A DNA stretch of 64,000 nt from Parus major (lineage: Eukaryota; Chordata; Aves; Passeriformes; Paridae), in assembly GCF_001522545.3 (NCBI RefSeq), contig NC_031771.1, positions 33,553,090 to 33,617,089 of the forward strand. Direction: 5' to 3'. A program made the position numbers and the translations under genes. How positions within the stretch are numbered: position 1 is the stretch's first letter; each line of letters opens with the position of its first letter. Below the pieces are notes generated by a model. That model was given only the letters and a program-made list of their open reading frames with translations. It searched no databases and was not told the origin of the DNA. Of the stretch, positions 13,951 through 25,300 are shown one piece after another.

Positions 13951-16900
13951 TTAGTGACTTTCTGAATAAGATAGGTAATGTTTTAGGGTATTTTTGTTGC
14001 AGGTATCTGGTAAAATGTGCCCTTTGGAAAAGCAAGGGACACCACAGGCAACTTCTTTTTGTTTAAATACCTCTCAACTGAATCTGTGTCACTCCAAAAG
14101 GCTTCCTGCCTATATATGGTTTGGTTTTGTTTTGTTTTGTTGTTTAAGATTTTTGTTTAGATCTCAGCTCTTCTGGTTGACTGCCATCTGGCACTCTGCC
14201 TTTTCTTTCCAAAAGTAGGGCCACAGTTACTTGTCCATCTCCTGTTGGTGCTGCCCAAGCTTTCACACAGCTCAGCTGCCCCTGGGTTTCTCAGCAACTT
14301 TATGTCAGGCAATGATCTTGGGTCTCAATTTGGCTAAGAAACTTCAGTGCCTGCCCCTCAGAGCAGAAAGCAAGTGTCCAGGGTGGGGACAAAGTTAAAT
14401 GATGAAACACAATACTCTGGCCAGTGTAAACATGGAGGGCAGGGCTTTGTCTTTTTATTTTGAAAATTCCTATGTAACCATTTTAGGAGTCAGCCCTCCA
14501 GTATTTAGGTAGTAAGTGTTGTATCAATCCCACTTCAGGAAGATGAGAACAATGAGTGTCCAGCCATTAAAATGGCTTTCATGCTAATTCTCAAATTTTC
14601 ATCCCTCTTTCCCTGCATATTTCAGTAGTGCAGATGAAAGAAGAGAAATCACAATGGTACCAACTTAGAAAGTGAGGCAGCAGATCAGATTACTTTGAGA
14701 AATGAGCAGTAAAACCCACTCCTGACTTTTCAGGAAACCTCCTGCAGTGTCCTGTGCCCAGATTTGTCATGGCACCAGACAGAGCAGTAAGGCACCATCT
14801 GGGGCCATTGACGGGGACTCAAGGCCAATCTGACTGGCCTCCCAGAAAGATAGGAGGCAAACATGAGTATTTTGGATAGCCAGATTGACACTACAATTAG
14901 CCACTTCTCCCTTGACTTTTTCCTGAGGCATAAAATTTCTGCTGTGAACATTCTGTTGACCTTGCCCTTTTCAGTTGCCCAAAGAGCTACTTCTCACCCT
15001 CAGCATCCAGTGCTGCAGCCACTCTCTCTCCTGGTGCTAGGACCAGTGTGGAAATTTCCATATTGGCAATGGAGCCTCAAAAGGCTTTCTTCATCTTCTT
15101 TTTCTTGCCCTTTCATATGACAGACTAAAGAAAGATTTTTCTCTAAGACATGAGGATTTATATGTGTTTACCTTACCTATTCACTGCTTTAAACTGTGGG
15201 ATGTAGACTACTGATTAATGTTGCTAACTACTGGACAACTGCTGCTGTGCTCCCTGAGGAAGGCTGGAAGTCACCAATGGGATCTCTTGTAGGCTAGAGC
15301 TGTCTCTGCATCAAATAGTCTGATAACATTTCCATAACTAAACCTTATACATGAACTGAAAATTAAATCCACACTTTAATTTTAAAAGTGGGACTATGAG
15401 AAATTGAATAGGAAGAATATTTTTAAAATTTTTTAAACAGTCACCTTAAATATTTTTCCACACCTCATAAGGGGGGGACATAATTTTAAAACTAAATTAT
15501 CTTTTTAAATTATTATCTCATCAGCTTTGTATTTCTACATAAGAACTGCATTTTCAAAAGGCTGTTTCTTGTAGCTGGAAAATTAAGATGATAGGAAATT
15601 ATGACAGTAGATGAAGGCAATAGTTATTTTTCTGAAGACTTTCTACAGTCACAGTTGTAATGGCCTAGAGTAAGCTGAGAGACCACTCCTTTTCTGCACT
15701 TGCACCACCTGATTAGCAGTGTATGCATGACTCTAGATACCATTGATGACACTAAACAGACCTTTTCAACCCAGATATGCACCTGCACATCAAGAATATT
15801 CCACACCAGTTGAAAAAGATGCTTCGGACTGCATCTACAATGTACAAGGGAGAAAAAGTACTGATATTCGTTAGAAAAATGTATATATGCACATGGAGTT
15901 TCAGGACCAATCTGTTAATAGACCACTTTTTTTTTTTTTTTTGCTTAACTGAAACAGATGAATGGAAGAGATTTGTACTGTCTTTGGAGTTATCAGCCTG
16001 ATGTTTTTATGGAAATGATGCTGGAATCAGTGTCCAGGGAAAGGCTGACCTGTGAAGAGGCTGAATTGTTGTAAACAAGTTTGGGACTGGTGGGGGAAGG
16101 CTCCCCTTGATACCAGGGAGAGGGGTACCCGAAAGGTCACATTTGAGAAAAGAAATGTTTGAGAGTTGCTCTGTGCATAGTATTGACAATGAAAACTGCA
16201 AAGTGCAAATCATCAGTATATTTTCATGTGGAGAACACTGAGGGATATAAAATTGGAGCTGTTAATCACAGTTATTACTGTGAGTGAACGAGGCATTAAC
16301 AGAAGGAATAAGACAGATTTGCATGTGTTTACATGGAAGCATGGGTCCAGAGCATCCTTTGGTATTAGGCACTCCTGAAAGTTAAAGAGCTAAATTCTTC
16401 AAACAAGTGCACTGTGAATAAATTCACAGTTCCAAGGAAAGGGTTTGATCATATGCATTATCCTCTACATTTGGAGAATTATTGGGCATTGGTTATATAT
16501 AGAGGGAGAAAAACTTGTGGTTGTACGTGAGACTCAAAAAAACTTGAGACTTTTTTTTTTCCACTCAATTATCGTATTAGGTTGGAATGACAAAGTTTCA
16601 CCTTTGTCCACAAATAATTAAATATAACTGGGTTTGGAAGCCCCTTTTGATCTTTCGGCTTCTATGCAGAGAAACGAGTGCACTTTTACACTTGCCAAGG
16701 GACCTCGTTTAGAAAGAAGAACTCCAGAAGTGCTATTCCATTTCACCAGGTTTGTGTGCACCTTTCCCGTTCCGCTGTCCGTTTGCCGCTGGCGCTGCGG
16801 GATTGTCCCGCTCCCGCCGCTCCCCAGCGCCTGCTGGGCGAGTCTGCCTCCCTCCCGCAGCCGCCCAGCTCTCCGCTCCGCCTGCCGCTTACTGGCCTTC

Positions 16901-17615
16901 TCCTAACTCCTTTTCCTCTTCCTTGCTGTCTCTCTTTCGATGGGGGAGACGGCCGGGCGAAGGGTAAATCTCCCGCCGGCAGGGAGCCCCTGAGCTCCCC
17001 CCGCTTTCCCCGTGCTCTGGCTTTCCTCTCCCTGAAGCCCTGTGTACACAAAGGGCTCGCTTCTGCCTTTCAATTAGGAAACCGAGATTTATTTACTTTT
17101 ACCCTTTCTCCCATCCCTACGCGTATTTTTGTGTCTATAGGTCCTGTCAGCTTTCGGATTGGGCGTTCTCTTGATTTTTTTTTTTCCCGTCCTCCCTATT
17201 AAGTTATTTTTTGCATTTCCCCGGAGGCAGATTTAAATCAAACGTCCGTGTAAGGGAGGATTCCACCTAGCCTGGCTCCTACACCCAGCAGACAGACGCA
17301 TCTCGGCCACCCCGCCGCTCCGGCCGAGCGCCTGAGCCTCGCCTCGGCAGGGCTGGGGCTCCCGCGGCTCCGGGGGTGACCGAGGAGCCCCAGTCGGCTG
17401 GGAGGGGCTGGCTGAGGCTGTACTCAGCCTCAGTACGTACCTTTAGGAGAAAAACAGCCACCCACAAAAATCCCCAACAACAGAGAGCACACCAAACCCA
17501 CCAGGGCGTTGCTGGGTTTCCCCGTGTTTGAGGAGCAGAGGCGGGGTTGGGAGACCCAAAGTGTGTCGGGGACAGCGCTTGGTACCGACGGAGCCTCCGG
17601 GGCTTTCCCGGAGAG

Positions 17616-17625
17616 CCTTATATGG
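17616..17625. promoter_or_regulatory. Perfect CArG box (SRF site)
   Basis: CCTTATATGG fits CC(A/T)6GG exactly, and its TATATG core could also act as a TATA-like element. It is followed at once by GC-box repeats (GCGGGGGCGGGGG). CArG plus GC-box pairs are typical of serum-responsive and muscle promoters. Function is inferred from motif only. Confidence 0.6.
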
Positions 17626-17649
17626 CGGGGGCGGGGGCGGGGGGCCCGG

Positions 17650-17810
17650 CCCGGCTGCGAGCCCCAGCCCGGGGAGCGTGTGCGGGGGCCGCCGCGGGGT
17701 ACCCGCTCGGTGTCATTATGGGGACACAGCGAGCGGACGAGATGGGGATCTCCGAGGAGCCCCCATCCCGCCACACGGGAGGACCATAGCAACCTTCCAG
17801 CCCACGAAAG
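17650..17810 (+). ncRNA. Possible first exon of a non-coding transcript
   Basis: About 25-35 bases after the CArG/TATA-like and GC boxes, a plus-strand segment runs to a donor-like CACGAAAG|GTAAATGAG at 17810/17811. It contains only a short open frame (an ATG at 17,718, 23 codons, MGTQRADEMGISEEPPSRHT...). No downstream exon can be assigned, so this is a weak prediction. A plus-strand AATAAA at 22,089-22,094 could mark an end. Confidence 0.2.
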
Positions 17811-19541
17811 GTAAATGAGATTTGGTCTCTGTTGGGGGTGTTGTTTTGAACTTTTTGTTTGGTGGTTTGTTTTGTTGTCGGAGTTTTTCTGTGCTTGTGT
17901 GATTTTTAAAAATATTGTTTATTTTTTCATTCTCTCTCTTTTTCCCTCTACTCGCCGTTTTCCGAACGGCGCGGACCTGCCGTGGGGCGGCTGCTGGCAG
18001 CCGTGTGTCCCCGCGGAGGGACGGGCCCGGCCGGCGGGGACACAGCGCGGGGACACGGAGCGCCCGGCCCGGCCGGAGCTGCTGGCTCTCACCCTGCTCC
18101 TCTCGTCCTCCTTCCGATCCGCTTTGCCCGGGCCCGCCGTGCCTTTGCCGCCCTCCATCGCGGGCGCTCCGCGTCCCCTCCGAAGCTCCGTGAGTGACTT
18201 CATGAAGAAACGAAGGGGAGGAAAGTCGAGGAATTTTCTGCTTGGCATTGAAGCGGGGAAAAAGGAAAACCGCGAGTTCGGTCACCTGCTGTGGGTCCTG
18301 ACCGGAGGGGAGCCCGGCCCGGCCGGGCCTGCGGGAGCTTTTATTGCCCATAAATAGTACCGGGGGAGCGGCCGGTAATGCGATCAGGAAGGGAGGCATT
18401 AGGCAGAACAGCGCTCAGGCACCGGGCGCCTACAAGCGCGCTCTCTAAAGACGCTCCGCGGCGAGTCGCAGTAAAGGTTTTATTGGTAACTGAGAAGCGC
18501 CTCGCAGCCGCAGGCTTGGCATTAATGACCGCTTCGGTGGGTAGGAATTACACTGCCGGGTTGGAGGCGAGACCCAGCGGGCAAAGGGCGCTGCGCGGTA
18601 GTAACAAGTATTTACTAAAGGAGTTAGTGCCAAATGAATGCCGGGTTCCAGCCTTCGATTTGCCGGATAAATTTTTTAGTAACTATGAAAGCAGGCCAAT
18701 AACATTTATAGAGGGAAGCAAAATATTTGAAGTTACAAACTTCTCTAATAGCTGAAAATTGACTTCTGACAACAAGCGGGATTTCCCCTCCTCGTTGATT
18801 CAAAGACACGTCTATACTTAAATTTAATCCTGAAAGATCTACTATTTTAAAAATAACAGCACCCCGCAGAGCAATTTCGCAGCTGTAGAAGAACATTTAA
18901 AACCAAACCGCAGTGTTGCCTGTGGGCAGAGTGTTTAGAGCCGGTGAGAGCAGAGCATCCACAATATTTATGTTAGGATTTTCGGGTATGCAGGGAGCAC
19001 AGGAATGTTATTCTCTCCTGCAGATCCTGAAGTCCTTCTTACAAAGTTTTCTTTTTGATCTGCTTGTTGTCAAGTAATTAGTGAAAGGAATTACCCGCTC
19101 TGGCGCTGTGCCTTCAGGTATCAGAGGCATTAAGGCTGTAAACTTCGCATTTTCCGCATATCTCCGGCTCGCCTTCCTCCTCCATCGGCAGCGGTCCTTT
19201 CAGGGGGGTTAAAATTTTAATTTAGCTCCCTGTAAGCTGTGAAGGGATGTGCTATGAGCACAGAGCCCATTTGAAGCTAACAGGACGGTTGCATTGCCTC
19301 TCCGGGGTGCTGCGGCGGGGCAGCGCTGCCGGCAGTGCCCGTGCTGCCTCCCGGCCCGTCCCCCGGCACGGCTGGCACACACCGAGGCACAGCTGGGAAT
19401 AACAGATGCCGCTACCATCAGAGCGACTTCCACTGTCCTCGGGAAGACAGCCTCCTTTTGTCTTTGAAAACATCTCACGCGAATTTCCCCAGGTGGACCA
19501 CGGTATTTTAATAGGCTCTGCAATGTTAATGTTACATAGGG

Positions 19542-19545
<4 letters not shown>

Positions 19546-19581
<36 letters not shown>
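19546..19581 (+). repeat. A36 homopolymer
   Basis: Thirty-six consecutive A, followed by a purine-rich AGCGAGAAAGAGAAG. It interrupts a CpG-rich stretch. It could be a mononucleotide microsatellite or a retroposed poly(A) tail; no clear upstream gene copy or target-site duplication was seen. Confidence 0.9.
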
Positions 19582-19582
<1 letters not shown>

Positions 19583-20789
19583 CGAGAAAGAGAAGAAAGC
19601 AAAAGCACTTGTAACTAATTAACCTTTGAATTTTTACCTTTTCTCGGATATGGATTTGATCTCTAAATATTATCCGTGCAAATAAAACAGTAAATACTGA
19701 GGTACGGATTTATAAAGATACCTAAATGAACATAAAGTGTGACTGCGTGCATATGGATATAAGCCGTTTGTTAGAGCACTTTCACTGAAAGAGAAGCTGA
19801 CGAAACAATTATCCCTTTATCAGAGTAAAAACCGTCTGTTATATTTAAATGTTTAAATCCTTTCACAGGATTATGGCTGTATTCCAAATGATAAATTAGA
19901 GGAATTTTGCTTGTAAGAGGAAAAAACAACAAAGAAATAAACTACCTCCAAAAGATTTTTTCCCACCTCCAAAATAAGAACAAAACCCCGAAGTGTCTGA
20001 GAATAATTTGTTTTTATTTTGATTTCATTATTTAGTGCTGGGACTTAACAGTTACAGGTTGGAAAACCCATTTGAAAACAGTAGGGCCACGTTACAGCGA
20101 AGGTCTGGCCAGCATTAATCTCGTGTTTGGAAAACACTTGACAGTTGTGAGGGCTCCTCCCTTCCCTTCCGTTCCTTTAAAAAGTTGTCCTTTCAAAAGG
20201 GAATCACACCCCCTTTCTCTGTTTCTCCAGGTAGATTCCCTTCTCTCTCTCTCCTTGCATGAAGGGGTGAATTGAAAAATCATTTAATTATTTTCATTCT
20301 AATCGCCTCAATCCCCCTTAATAGCAGGAGCAAATGAGGATGATGGGATCCACTTGGAAAAGACTCCCGGATGGGGGAGTAGGGTAAGGATCCTCCCGGC
20401 CCTGCTCCTGTGCAGGTGGAGACGGGCGGGGCAGGGCGAGGCTCGGGGCTTTAACATAAACAAAGATGGTACTAAACCTTCTCAATCCGCAGGTAATTTA
20501 CTTTTCATCATTTTATTTTTGCTCCAGGTGACGCGGCTGTGAAGTGACCCGGTTGTCACTCTGGGGGAGCGGGGGACCCTCCTGAAACAGGAGAAGAGAA
20601 AACAAAACCTATCTCTTTCCCCCCCGCACGCTATTCCCCCGCCTCCTCGGAGCCTAAGCAAGGACAAGCTGATTCATCTTCCCGGCTCGCCCTGGCAATC
20701 CCCGAGGGTCGCTTCGCTTTGCCGCCATCCACGGCCGGCGACCTCGCAAATCCCTCCGGCTGCGGGGGCACAGCTGCGGCCCAGGGACC

Positions 20790-20812
20790 GGGAGGAGGAG
20801 GAGGAGGAGGAA
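20790..20812 (+). repeat. (GGA)n microsatellite
   Basis: Seven or so GGA units inside the last CpG-rich segment of the orphan island. Confidence 0.85.
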
Positions 20813-22118
20813 GGGCAGCTCTCCTCTGGCATTAGTTGTGAGCACCGCCGTAGTAGTGCTCCTATCCGAGGCTGCAGGAACAGAGCCAACAGCGAAATCA
20901 CCGGGCGCTGGGTTTTCCTTGGGCGTTTGCAGATCACTACAAATACGAGGCCTGCCGGTTTTTATAAACAACTTTCAGGACACAGTCAATCAATCATGCA
21001 GGCAAGCAAACAGACCAGGAGCCTAGGATATATACAAGGCATAAATTTATACATATAAACCCTGTCAATTTTGGAGTAGTTACAATTTTTTTTTTCTATA
21101 AGCCTAAGGGAAACCGTATCTAGAAAGATTCTGACAAGTCAGGAAATCATAGTGGAAAAGTAGAAGGTATTGTTAGGAAGTTATGTTATATTGCATGTTT
21201 TAAGACCAGCATAGGAAATTTTGGAAAAGAGAAAGAAAAAAAGTGTCTAAACAAGTCAAAGATTTAAAAAAAATTATTATGTCTATAGTCAGAGAGAAAA
21301 TGTCAAGAATATGTAGCTGAAAACATGAAACCTGGCCACTTTAGAAGAATGTAATAGATTTATCTGTAAAAGACATGAGTTTAGCAGATTTTCTAGTCAG
21401 CAAAATATTCTTTATGTTGTAGTCATTTCTAGGCTTTAATTTGAAACATATTTGTATCTAGGGATAGGTCCTTGCAAATGCACTTTATTGTTTTGTTCTG
21501 TTTTTATAAATGATCTTTTGATAATAAGAGCTCTGCACAGCATGGAATTTGTGCTCTCTCTTTTTGACACTGAGTCCATTTTTCTTGCAAAAGGATATAT
21601 GTGAACAAGGAACCCATAAAATGAAGGGTGCAACAGGTTTGAACAGCCCAGCAATGCAGAAAGAATAGTTGCATATCAAGGTAGGAGAAGGATAATAAAG
21701 TTTCCAGACTTAAAAGAGGAGGATATATTCTGTGCTGGTGTAAATTAGGAGTTTCACTGAAATAGAGGACTGGTTGGTACTGCAGAAACTGGGTGCTGTT
21801 CTTATGCTGCTATATAATCCAAAACTGTGGCTCCTTCTGCGTAGTGAGCATTGAGGATAGCTTGGGCAATGATGCTCAGAGAGCAGAAGCTGTGCTGTAG
21901 GAGAAAGCATCACGAGGAGCTTTTCCCAACTGGCAAAAACTGCCAAACAAGCTTGTAAAATTGAGGGCCAGAGTGTTGGTTTTGCTCAGGAAAGACATTG
22001 TGACTGCATTGCCTCTATGCAGCTATTGTCAGGAGTAATTTTATTTTTTTGAAATTACTGCATTTGTTATGTAAGTTTAACTATCAAGAATAAACTTGGT
22101 GTTTGATCATTTCACTCC

Positions 22119-22325
22119 ATGGTTGTTACCTGTCAAAACAAATCCTCTAAGGAGCCTAAGCCAAAAACTACTCATATCAGGAGAGTGAGTTTTGCTGATG
22201 ACCTTCCAAGCTGCCTGGGTCTTACAGACATAAATAGCTGGAAAATCGTGTCACTGCCTCCTCAGATACTTAATGTGTTTAAAGATGTGTATGGTCAGCA
22301 GAACAGGGATTGGGCTTACATCTAA
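22119..22325 (+). other. Unrecognised 68-codon ORF with an RVSF motif
   Basis: The open frame starts with ATG at 22119 and ends TAA at 22,323-22,325. It contains IRRVSFADDLP at residues 20-30. RVSF followed by A-D is the protein phosphatase 1 docking form seen in PPP1R3-type glycogen-targeting subunits, but the remainder (SCLGLTDINSWKIVSLPPQ...) does not match a family I can name. The preceding in-frame stop is at 22,104-22,106. It may be an isolated exon, a decayed pseudogene or chance; no splice partner found. Confidence 0.2.
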
Positions 22326-25300
22326 GACCTTCCCCTTTTAAGGACTTGCGTTTAAAATGGATTGGATCACTTACTTGTTAAAAGGCAGTTTAATTTTCAT
22401 ATAACAATTTATGCTTATTACCATATAAGTGAACGCTTCATCAATCACAGCTTTATTCTTGTGGATCCAATGTATTATTTTTCATAGCAATACATTATGG
22501 AGTCCTTTCACAGAAACATGCCTTGATTTGTGGCGTGTAAACTGACACAATAAGTGATAAATGTATTAACTGGCAATTTCCAGTTAAAACAGCACATGAA
22601 AAAAATAACAAAGTAGTATCTGAAGACTTAATTAAATACTTAATAATTTTTGGTTTTTTAATGTTCTATAAAAACAGTGCAAGTTCACACACTTATTTTT
22701 ACCCTCAAAGATTCAGTTTGTTCTTTTGGGTTTTCATTGTATCCTGGGCTAAATGATTGTTAAGATTAATACAAACAAGCTTTTCTGGATATTAAAAAAG
22801 TGAAAAAGGAAGAAAGTGGGATAGAAATATACAATACATATATTGTACCAATATATGTAATATATCAACAATCCCATCCTGTCCACCCTATAACCTAGCT
22901 TTCTTCTGCCTTGGGGTGTTCCTTGTTAACTTTCTAATATGGAAAGTAACAAATGTCTTTCCAGAAGTTCTAAAATTCCACTGGTTCACCAAAGGTAGTT
23001 TGTGAGAAGTGCCTGCCACAGCAGACAGGTTACCTCATCAGCCTACTAACACACACATTCTCTTGTGCTGCATTATGTGGTACACATAATGTATACTGAG
23101 AACTGGCTCTGAAGGGGGTCAAGCCAAATGGGTACCTTAATCACTTCTTGAGAAAACTATAGTTATCATATAATATGTGTAGCTACATACTTAAACTGAG
23201 ATGCCTTTTCCTTTACACCAGTATACTGCTGCACCTGTACACGTGGGACTCTGCGATTTATTTCACAGATCTCCTTTGCATCATGGCCATAGAATTTTAT
23301 TATTTCTCTTTTTTCTGAGGTTAAATGCTTTTTGGCACTACTTGTATGAAGTAACAATATTACTAGCAGTACTTGTAGTAAGCATAAAACCTCCAAAGTC
23401 TCAGCCTGCTTTTGGCTCCTCTTTATTGAGAATACATCATCCCAGAAGATGTGAGAATACTGCTTTGTTTCAGTTGGTAACACAGTGACATCTATCACCT
23501 TAAACAGTGTATTGAGACCATGGCTCTGCTAGGAGGTGAGTCATTAAATACACTTCTAAGCCTTTACTTCTTCCAATGCAGTGACACTCTGAATCTCCTC
23601 CCTTGAGTTACCAATTTGCCTTTGACAGAGGTAGGGCAACAACTTCACTAGGGTGTAACTGGTTAGGTGTGTGGCAAGGAAAATGCAGATAAGCTTCTCC
23701 AACTATTATCTCATATTCTGTGTACAATTCTTCTTCAAATTTGGGGTGAACAACTTCTAAAACAAACTAAGTATCATTATTTAGCATTAATGAAATTAAT
23801 TTTTGGATGATTTTGGAATGAAGTTATTGACATAAAACTGTACATTTTACAACATGGGCTTCTTCTTCTATTGCTTTTGTATAATAGAACAGTCTGTACT
23901 TAGAAAATATTGATACTCACTGAGAGTACATCTTAACTGCTGATTTCTCTTGTTTCTGTTATTTAACCACTGTGAAGAAATTACAGAGAACACTTTATAT
24001 TGTAAAAACAACAAGATTACATGCTGTTTACTAATTTGGGGGGAAGGGGCATAGTTTACAAAGACAGACTGCTCTGCTTCTCTGTGGACAGCTGTGGAGA
24101 GGAGCAGATGTGTTGGGCAGGGCAGAAAAGCTGTTACGTTATTGCAGGAAAGAGGGAGGATGAGGTATGAATATTCTGGGACCAGGCATCATCTTAGAGA
24201 CCACCAATCTCACCTCTTCAAAACTTCTGTCTTGATCTGCTTAAAAGCAACAAAATTTTAGCTTCAATGAAGTTTTATTCTTCCTTTGCTTTTTTCTGTT
24301 TTACTGATTTGAGTCTTTAGACTCAGGCTATAAATCCTGATTAATGACTGTCAATTTAACTTAATATTATAAAATATCTCTAATTTAAAAGAATTTTCAA
24401 CACATTTCAGAGTCTTTATGATTTTAAATAAAATCTAGCTTGCATAGGAAACCAGAATAATATCTATGTTCCATTTAGATCTTCAAATTAGCCCTTTAAG
24501 TGCTGTGATTTTGAGTAATGTTATGCAGCACTACATACATTGTAAATATTCAATAGCAAGAAAGAGAACTGCTTTACTTTTAAAAAGTTGAAAAAGAATT
24601 TAAGAAAGCTGATTACTAAGCATGTGGCTTCTGTGTTTTAGTATATATTTAAACCACATATATAGAGAAAACAGATTCAAGCATTTCTTATTGTATTTTT
24701 GCAGTGATAGATGAATGTTGAGTATTTATTTCATTCTGCTATTCCATGGGAAAAAGAATCCAGAGAAGTCAGCTTTTGCTTGTACAAATCAGAAATGGGA
24801 CTGTCAGACTTCAGACAGTGTGGAACAGTAATAAATATTTTTATTGATATAAATTCCTAAGTGGAATATAGAAACAAGAAGTTACATTTAATGTGAAAAA
24901 ATACAGCATCTTGATTGTTTTTAAGAAGTACGCTGAGAGAAGTACTTCTTTAGCACTTGGAAAGAAGTTCTGTGATTTCCTCGTTTGTTTTGTCATGCAG
25001 GTGATTAATGCTGCAGAAGGCAAGTAAACTCAAGAAGTTCTCCGGCTATAAAAATATATTTCAGTTCAGTTGTGTTACATATAATTATGACAATTAGCAT
25101 GAATTCTGAAGACAGGGCAAGTGCAGTTGTGAAAATATTTTTTTTAACACATAAAAAATAGCTAAGATATAAGCAATGCAAAGAATACATGTGCCATCAT
25201 GCCCCATGAAGGAGTACGTTCTGCCTGGTGCAGCAGAACAGTACAAACTCTCTTTCAAACCTACACCTCTGTGAAGCCAGCAGGACTTTTTGCTTGCCGA

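Larger units (their letters stand above)
1..16749. other. Intergenic, HAND2-side flank
   Basis: AT-rich DNA with only short chance open frames (about 60-105 codons, none resembling a known protein). No recognisable gene, tRNA or CR1 element. Several blocks of unusual composition (5,190-5,420, 9,490-9,960 and 10,790-10,900) look like candidate conserved non-coding elements. Confidence 0.7.
16750..20960. promoter_or_regulatory. Orphan CpG-island complex
   Basis: A 4 kb cluster of CpG-rich segments, densest at 16,780-17,040, 17,280-17,420, 17,520-18,200, 19,290-19,400 and 20,370-20,960, set in otherwise AT-rich intergenic DNA. It contains a perfect CArG box followed by GC boxes (17,616-17,650), TATA/MEF2-like CATAAATAG (about 18,349-18,357) and donor-like AAG|GTAAAT sequences at 16,963 and 17,810 on the plus strand. 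Long open frames occur on both strands (up to 227 codons) but have the composition expected of GC-rich DNA and match no protein I know. In human the syntenic interval is the gene desert beside HAND2, so a long non-coding RNA promoter or developmental regulatory island is the likeliest reading (inference). Confidence 0.6.

Noticed and set aside
16678..17202. 174-codon plus-strand open frame
   Set aside because: Same reason: high GC, overlapping frames in all directions, no recognisable domain.
17716..18399. 227-codon minus-strand open frame in the CpG complex
   Set aside because: It crosses GC-rich sequence where stops are rare, is low-complexity (Arg/Pro/Gly-rich), overlaps equally long frames on the other strand and matches no known protein.
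16750..20960. HAND2 coding exon in the CpG complex
   Set aside because: No frame shows the HAND2 basic helix-loop-helix sequence, so HAND2 itself is not in the window even though synteny places it on this side.
22190..22205. Reverse-transcriptase-like ADD motif within the RVSF ORF
   Set aside because: The F-A-D-D string alone is not evidence of a reverse transcriptase. No flanking RT motifs are present.
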